From contig DASXFE010000133.1 of NCBI GenBank assembly GCA_036489765.1, forward strand, positions 9,750 to 73,749: 64,000 bases of DNA, in the 5' to 3' direction. The position numbers were made by a program, and so were the translations under genes. This DNA comes from DATARH01 sp036489765. GTDB taxonomy: Bacteria; Pseudomonadota; Alphaproteobacteria; ATCC43930; CGMCC-115725. Shown here piece by piece: positions 59,887 through 64,000 of the stretch. The notes beneath the pieces are model-generated. The model saw nothing but the letters and a program-made list of their open reading frames with translations. It did not search any database and was not told the DNA's origin. The number at the start of each line of letters is the position of its first letter. The stretch's first letter is position 1.

Positions 59887-61185
59887 GTGCCAAGCCTTAC
59901 CGATGGAGAGATACGCCGCGCTCTGAAACAGGCAGAGCGGACTGGTAAACAACTCAGCCTGGTTGATGGCGAAGGGCACGGCACCGGCCGTCTGGTCTTG
60001 GTGATGAAGCCGATGCCCACTCGCGTCACAGCCCACTGGATGGCGCAGCAGTGGCGCGATCAGAAGCGCCTCAAGAAGAAGATCGGCTCGTACCCGTCGA
60101 TGCCGCTCAGCAAGGCGCGTGAAGTTTTCATCCGCGACTTCGCCGACATGATCCAGAAGGGTCGCAGCATCAAGATCGCTGGCGACACGCGTCCCGGCAC
60201 CGTGGCCGATCTCTTCGAAGCCTACGTCGCTCACCTCAAGGCGGCGGGCAAGTCGTCCTGGAAGGAAGCGGAGAAAGGACTGAACAAGATCGCCGATACG
60301 CTCGGCCGGAACCGCCCTGCTCGTGAGATCGAGCCCGACGAGATCACCGATCTCATCCGGCCAATATATGATCGCGGCAAGCGTTCGATGGCGGATCACG
60401 TCCGCAGCTACATCCGATCCGCATATAGCTGGGGCATGAAATCTGAGCATGACTATCGCAGCGCATCGCAGCGCCGCTTCCGCCTCGCCTATAATCCCGC
60501 AGCCGGTATCCCCACCGAGCCGAAGAACGTCGGGACTCGCTGGCTCGATGAGGAAGAGTTCCTTCGCCTCTATCGCTGGCTCGAATGCCCAGACACCCCG
60601 GTTCACCCGCCCTACACCCGGGCCGTCCGCATTCTCATGCTCACGGGGCAACGCGTCGAGGAAATCGCTCGTCTCCATGTCGATCAGTGGGACGCCAAGG
60701 AGCGGATCATCGACTGGTCGAAGACCAAGAACGGTAAGCCACACGCCATTCCCGTACCGGAAGTGGCGGCCGAGCTGATCGAGTCGATCAAGCCCAACGC
60801 TCATGGCTGGTTTTTCCCCTCCGCGACCGACCCGACCAAACCCGTCAGCCATGGCACGCTTTACTCGTTCATGTGGCGTCAGCGCGAACGCGAGGTGATC
60901 CCGGTCGTGACCAACCGCGATCTGCGCCGGACCTGGAAGACACTTGCTGGCCAGGCAGGCTTGTCGAAGGAGATTCGCGACCGCCTCCAGAACCACACGC
61001 TTCAGGACGTCAGCTCAAAGAGCTACGATCGCTGGAATTACATGCCCGAAAAACGGGCGGCGATGAAGAAGTGGAATGCGTTCGTTCAGACGATGCTCAA
61101 CAAGAAGCGACCCAAGCCGGCAGGAGAAAAGCACGCGTCTACCATTCATGCCGCGATTGGCGAAACCGCCCAGCGAGCGGCGTGA
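59887..61185 (+). CDS. Tyrosine-type site-specific integrase
   Basis: This 432-residue phage/ICE-type integrase has an N-terminal arm-binding region, a core-binding helical domain (about 100-190) and a catalytic domain (about 220-390). The active-site set is visible: Arg in T-G-Q-R-V-E-E near residue 255, Lys in S-K-T-K-N-G-K near residue 280, R-D-L-R-R-T-W near residue 345, His in L-Q-N-H near residue 369 and Tyr in S-Y-D-R-W near residue 380. A Lys-rich tail follows. It starts at GTG 59887 (GGGAG upstream); GTG at 59866 is the alternative. It probably integrated the element into radC and is coupled to the next gene (GTGA). Confidence 0.9.
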   Translation: MPSLTDGEIRRALKQAERTGKQLSLVDGEGHGTGRLVLVMKPMPTRVTAHWMAQQWRDQKRLKKKIGSYPSMPLSKAREVFIRDFADMIQKGRSIKIAGDTRPGTVADLFEAYVAHLKAAGKSSWKEAEKGLNKIADTLGRNRPAREIEPDEITDLIRPIYDRGKRSMADHVRSYIRSAYSWGMKSEHDYRSASQRRFRLAYNPAAGIPTEPKNVGTRWLDEEEFLRLYRWLECPDTPVHPPYTRAVRILMLTGQRVEEIARLHVDQWDAKERIIDWSKTKNGKPHAIPVPEVAAELIESIKPNAHGWFFPSATDPTKPVSHGTLYSFMWRQREREVIPVVTNRDLRRTWKTLAGQAGLSKEIRDRLQNHTLQDVSSKSYDRWNYMPEKRAAMKKWNAFVQTMLNKKRPKPAGEKHASTIHAAIGETAQRAA

Positions 61186-62552
61186 CCGTGATTCGAAAGC
61201 GTTCCGGAGTCGCACATACAAAGAAAGGCGGTACGCGGCCACCGAAGACCGCGGTCGCTCCTCCTCCTACAGACGCGCACGTTTATGCCGCGTTGGTCAC
61301 CGACCTGAAGCAGCGCATCGCTGAGGCGCGGCTTCGCGCAGCGCTTTCGGTCAACCGGGAGCTCGTTCTCCTCTATTGGGGAATTGGTCGGGACATTCTT
61401 TCGCGACAGGAAAGCGAAGGTTGGGGCGCGAAGGTTATCGACCGGCTCGCGATCGACCTTGGGCGCGCCTTCCCCGAGATGACTGGCCTATCTGCCCGAA
61501 ACCTTAAATATATGCGCGCGTTCGCTGAGGCCTGGCCCGATCTCGAATTTGTGCAACAGGTTGTTGCACTACTGCCTTGGGGCCATAACGTCCGCCTGCT
61601 CGACACCATAAAAGCAGCCTCGGAGCGCGCTTGGTATGCTCGCCAGGCCATCGAAAACGGTTGGAGCCGCAATGTCCTCGTTCATCAGATCGAGAGCGGC
61701 CTGTTCATCCGCCAAGGCAGCGCCCTCACGAATTTCACCAGGACGCTCCCCGCGGGACAGTCCGAACTCGCTCAGCAGATTCTCAAAGACCCGTACAGCT
61801 TCGATTTCCTGTCGCTCGGACCAGAGATGCTGGAGCAAGACCTTGAGCGGGGTTTAATCGAGCACTTACGCGCGCTAATCCTTGAACTCGGCAAAGGGTT
61901 CGCGTTTGTGGGCAGTCAATATCATCTCGAAGTCGCCGACCAAGACTACTACCTTGACCTTCTCTTCTATCATTTGCGCCTGCGCTGTTTCGTGGTGATC
62001 GAACTCAAGATCGAGGACTTCAAGCCGGAATTCGCTGGGAAGATGAATTTCTATCTTTCAGCGGTCGACGACCAGCTACGACACAAGGAAGACCAGCCGA
62101 CCATCGGAATCATCCTCTGCAAAGGCCGTAACGAGGTAGTAGTCGAATACTCGCTCCGCGACACCGCCAAACCGATGGGGGTCGCTCAATACAAAGTTTC
62201 GGCGGCGCTCCCGTCCCGACTCCAACAGGACCTTCCGACGATCGAGGAGCTCGGACGAGAGTTTCCGTTGATGTCCGTGGTCAAGCTGCGCATCGAGATC
62301 GAACGCGCGCTTCGGGACTACGCTGCCGCAAACGGCTTCACGCCAACACGTCCAACCGGGATCGGCCCCATGTTGCAGGATCTGCAGGGGCGCGGCCTCG
62401 CGCCACCGAGCACCAGCGCCTTCGTAGAGGCGCTGCGCGTCATGAACGAAGCATCCCATGGCGTAGAAGTCGACCCCGACGCGGCCGAACACGCCGTGTC
62501 CGTCGGCACAGCCTTTCTCGCGGAGCTCACCGACCAGAATGGCAATGTTTGA
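61182..62552 (+). CDS. DUF1016/YhcG-like PDDEXK nuclease with C-terminal extension
   Basis: This 456-residue protein starts at GTG inside the integrase stop (GTGA). Residues about 25-190 match the DUF1016 N-terminal region (Y-W-G-I-G-R-D-I near residue 64, L-S-A-R-N-L-K-Y-M near residue 104). Residues 200-345 hold the PDDEXK-like nuclease: F-V-G-S-Q-Y-H-L near residue 241, D-Y-Y-L-D-L-L-F-Y near residue 254 and V-I-E-L-K near residue 270, giving the D-x(n)-E-x-K pattern. Residues about 360-456 form a further helical module with M-N-E-A-S-H-G-V-E-V, possibly HEPN/DUF4145-like. YhcG-like proteins are linked to restriction or mobile-element resolution; the role here is unknown. Confidence 0.82.
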   Translation: MTVIRKRSGVAHTKKGGTRPPKTAVAPPPTDAHVYAALVTDLKQRIAEARLRAALSVNRELVLLYWGIGRDILSRQESEGWGAKVIDRLAIDLGRAFPEMTGLSARNLKYMRAFAEAWPDLEFVQQVVALLPWGHNVRLLDTIKAASERAWYARQAIENGWSRNVLVHQIESGLFIRQGSALTNFTRTLPAGQSELAQQILKDPYSFDFLSLGPEMLEQDLERGLIEHLRALILELGKGFAFVGSQYHLEVADQDYYLDLLFYHLRLRCFVVIELKIEDFKPEFAGKMNFYLSAVDDQLRHKEDQPTIGIILCKGRNEVVVEYSLRDTAKPMGVAQYKVSAALPSRLQQDLPTIEELGREFPLMSVVKLRIEIERALRDYAAANGFTPTRPTGIGPMLQDLQGRGLAPPSTSAFVEALRVMNEASHGVEVDPDAAEHAVSVGTAFLAELTDQNGNV

Positions 62553-62828
62553 CCTGAAGTGCTCGCTGAACTCTTTGATAAGCCCGTCCAAAGCGTGGTT
62601 TCGCTGATCATCCTTTGGTCGATCAAGCACAATTTCGGCGGCATGATCCACTCTCGCGCTCCCTCGGAATGGTTGGTGTTTCTGCGCCGGTGTAATTTAC
62701 ATTCCGACATGACACCTATAGCGCATGCGAAGTGTTCATTGATGTCTTCGGCACTTGTGCGATGTCGCCCTTCACAATCTACGCTAGACCCAATTCCACC
62801 ATTGCGCGACGAATGTGAGGGTACGACC
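62553..62828. other. 276-bp gap in the integrated element
   Basis: No convincing gene is present here, and possible starts at 62559 and 62709 give only low-quality extensions of the small gene downstream. It is less GC-rich than the chromosome around it. A GAGGG motif near its end serves the next gene. Confidence 0.35.
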
Positions 62829-63029
62829 ATGGCTGAAATCACACTTTCCGCCACACCAAAGGGCAATGGCTATCAGGCGAAAATCACTTTCCCGGACGGG
62901 GTTTCGATGAGTTCTGCCGAAACCTATCCGACAGTGGCCGAGGCCATGACCGCAGCCGCGAAAACGCTGCTCGACATGCCGGACCGCCTAATAGCACTCG
63001 ACCGCGCCGAGACTCAGTTTCCGCAGTAG
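62829..63029 (+). CDS. Small alpha/beta protein (66 aa), HicB-like or unassigned
   Basis: This 66-residue protein has three short strands (residues 3-8, 13-19 and 25-28, with Y-Q-A-K-I-T-F-P-D) followed by a helix (V-A-E-A-M-T-A-A-A-K-T-L-L) and a tail. The strand-strand-strand-helix order resembles a HicB-type antitoxin or similar small fold, but that is only a topological guess. The ATG follows GAGGG. It is carried by the element and has no partner toxin gene recognised beside it. Confidence 0.55.
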   Translation: MAEITLSATPKGNGYQAKITFPDGVSMSSAETYPTVAEAMTAAAKTLLDMPDRLIALDRAETQFPQ

Positions 63030-63107
63030 CGTGAACCAGTATTGAGAACTGCCATCGATCTAAGCCCATCCGTGCGGGGAGCGTGGTCGTAGCGATGCAG
63101 GAACGAA
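63030..63107. other. Short unassigned segment at the edge of the IS fragment
   Basis: This 78-bp segment has no gene. The match to an IS3 transposase on the minus strand breaks off at about 63108, so the true end of that fragment lies here. Confidence 0.3.
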
Positions 63108-63498
63108 ACAGCGCCTCACAGCGCCGGGCGAGCCGCGCAGGGCCGCAAGTCGCGTCATCACCTCGACAACCTGCTCGCCCTTGATGCCTTGGTCGACCTC
63201 GATCGCCAACGCCTCACGTGTGTAGGCGTCGACGACCGTCAAAGCTCGAAGCCGGCGGCCGTCGAACAGCGCGTCGGAAACAAAATCCATCGACCACAAC
63301 TCGTTCGGCCGGGTCGCGCGGGCTGCCGTTCCCTGCCCGCGGCGCTGACGTGACGACGCGGACGCTTGAGATGCAGGCTAAGCCCCTCTTCGCGATATAG
63401 CCGATAAACCCGCTTGTGGTTGACCATCCAGCCCTCGCGGCGCAGCAGGATGTAGATCCGAAAGTAGCCGTAGCGCATCCGCGTCTTGGCGAGATCGC
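63108..63498 (-). pseudogene. IS3-family transposase (IS407-like OrfB) fragment, frameshifted
   Basis: Read on the minus strand, it begins mid-protein at D-L-A-K-T-R-M-R-Y-G-Y and continues through R-R-E-G-W and L-K-R-P-R-R-H-V-S-A-A. It then shifts frame around 63325-63345 to N-E-L-W-S-M-D-F-V-S-D-A-L-F-D-G and V-V-D-A-Y-T-R-E, a DDE-type rve domain. Coding similarity stops near R-G-S-P-G-A-V. Both ends are missing. The left half of another IS abuts it at 63499. Confidence 0.75.
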
Positions 63499-63872
63499 TG
63501 GAGTTGACCCCGTTAAACCGGACACGCGGCGGGTTGGGACAGGGTGTACTCCCGGGGTGAGCGATAGCCCAGGCGGGAATGGGGATGCACGGTGTTGTAG
63601 TCCTCCATCCAGGTATCGAGGAGAGCAAGAGCGGCAGCGGCATTGGGGATCGGGCTGACCCGGACGTAGTCACGCTTGAGGGTCTTCACGAACGCTTCGG
63701 CCATGCCGTTGCTCTGCGGGCTTTCGACCGGGGTGAAGCACGGCACCAGGTTGAGCGCCACGGCGATCTCGATGGTCTTGTGGGCGGCAAAGATCGAACC
63801 GTTGTCGGAGAGCCATTGCACCGGGTGCGGCGCGCGGATCGCGGCGAAGCGCTGCTCGACTGCCGCGCGACA
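63499..63872 (-). mobile_element. IS3-family (IS2-group-like) transposase C-terminal part with terminal repeat
   Basis: On the minus strand, an rve-type OrfB C-terminal region reads W-L-S-D-N-G-S-I-F near residue 29 and F-T-P-V-E-S-P-Q-S-N-G-M-A-E near residue 54, with Y-N-T-V-H-P-H-S-R-L-G-Y near the end. The stop is at 63513, followed within 12 bases by an end reading CGGGGTCAACTCCA, a likely terminal inverted repeat ending at 63499. The N-terminal half is absent; similarity stops near 63872. It abuts the IS407-like fragment, so one IS has inserted into or recombined with the other. Confidence 0.75.
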
Positions 63873-64000
63873 AACAGGATGAGAAGAGCGCGTCAATCAG
63901 GATGAGAATGTCGCCGGATGCGTGACGGCAGGAGGGCGTAGCCCGAGTGACGTTGCGAATCCGACGAACGGCGCGGCCCCCTAGGGGGCGCGTTGGCTGG
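63873..64000. repeat. Right window edge with direct repeats near the IS fragment
   Basis: CAGGATGAGAA occurs twice, at 63875-63885 and 63898-63908, 23 bp apart. No gene is recognised, and the sequence is at the broken 5' end of the IS2-group-like fragment. It may be part of another mobile-element junction. Confidence 0.4.

Noticed and set aside
1..64000. tRNA and rRNA genes
   Set aside because: No cloverleaf or rRNA-like conserved stretch could be recognised by reading; a tRNAscan or Infernal run would settle it.

Overview
This is a GC-rich chromosomal segment from a metabolically versatile alphaproteobacterium, plausibly of the Hyphomicrobiales/Rhodospirillales type. The assignment rests on gene style: multi-PAS hybrid-type histidine kinases, Tat-exported sugar-binding proteins, luciferase-like oxidoreductases, box-type aerobic benzoyl-CoA degradation, XRE regulators of the 'HVGARVR' type and many intergenic palindromes. 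It is inference; no 16S or other marker gene is present. Genes are dense and 50-90 bp gaps are usual. No rRNA or tRNA gene and no CRISPR array was recognised.

Layout. (1) 1-2290: a partial triple-PAS sensor histidine kinase on the minus strand, diverging from two tandem paralogous small proteins. (2) 2499-7503: a sugar ABC importer with two equal-length Tat-exported binding proteins and two permeases but no ATPase gene, ended by a terminator and followed by a decayed MAPEG gene and an MFS exporter. (3) 9379-20885: many small catabolic or redox genes, including an MECR-like reductase, hydrolases, two luciferase-like oxidoreductases, an ABM monooxygenase, SDR, lactonase-fold beta-propeller, hydroxypyruvate isomerase, an unassigned 516-residue protein, SurE, VOC and GST. 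(4) 21954-30050: a plus-strand aromatic-acid block with a MetE-like protein, benzoate-CoA ligase, BoxC (carrying an in-frame amber codon 43 sense codons before its natural end), BoxB, an epoxide hydrolase and a quinone-oxidoreductase-like protein. The reductase boxA and regulator boxR are not in the window.

(5) 30079-41554: NTF2-like protein, methyltransferase, LLM oxidoreductase, a His-rich amidohydrolase, an SDR without the YxxxK motif, aldo/keto reductase, threonine aldolase, a PAS-GGDEF-EAL protein with degenerate GGDEF, hydrolase, XRE regulator and lipid kinase. (6) 41655-44552: nucleotide-sugar epimerase and dehydrogenase with a second, paralogous XRE regulator. (7) 44659-52402: O-acetylhomoserine sulfhydrylase-like enzyme, an internally deleted acyltransferase, two DNA-glycosylase-like proteins around a MarC protein, two VOC proteins flanking an enolase-superfamily enzyme, and an SDR. 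(8) 52473-58280: a tight five-gene minus-strand operon (PPOX flavoprotein, D-amino-acid-oxidase-like enzyme, PEP-mutase/isocitrate-lyase-like enzyme, AhpD-like protein, GH63-like glucosidase).

(9) 58339-64000: an enoyl-CoA hydratase, then radC cut at its JAMM motif by an apparently integrated element. The element carries a tyrosine integrase, a translationally coupled DUF1016/PDDEXK nuclease with a C-terminal extension, a small alpha/beta protein, and a nest of IS3-family transposase fragments at the window edge. This is the most clearly acquired DNA and the best place to look for an undescribed system. Dispersed through the intergenic spaces are at least eight kinds of palindromic repeat.
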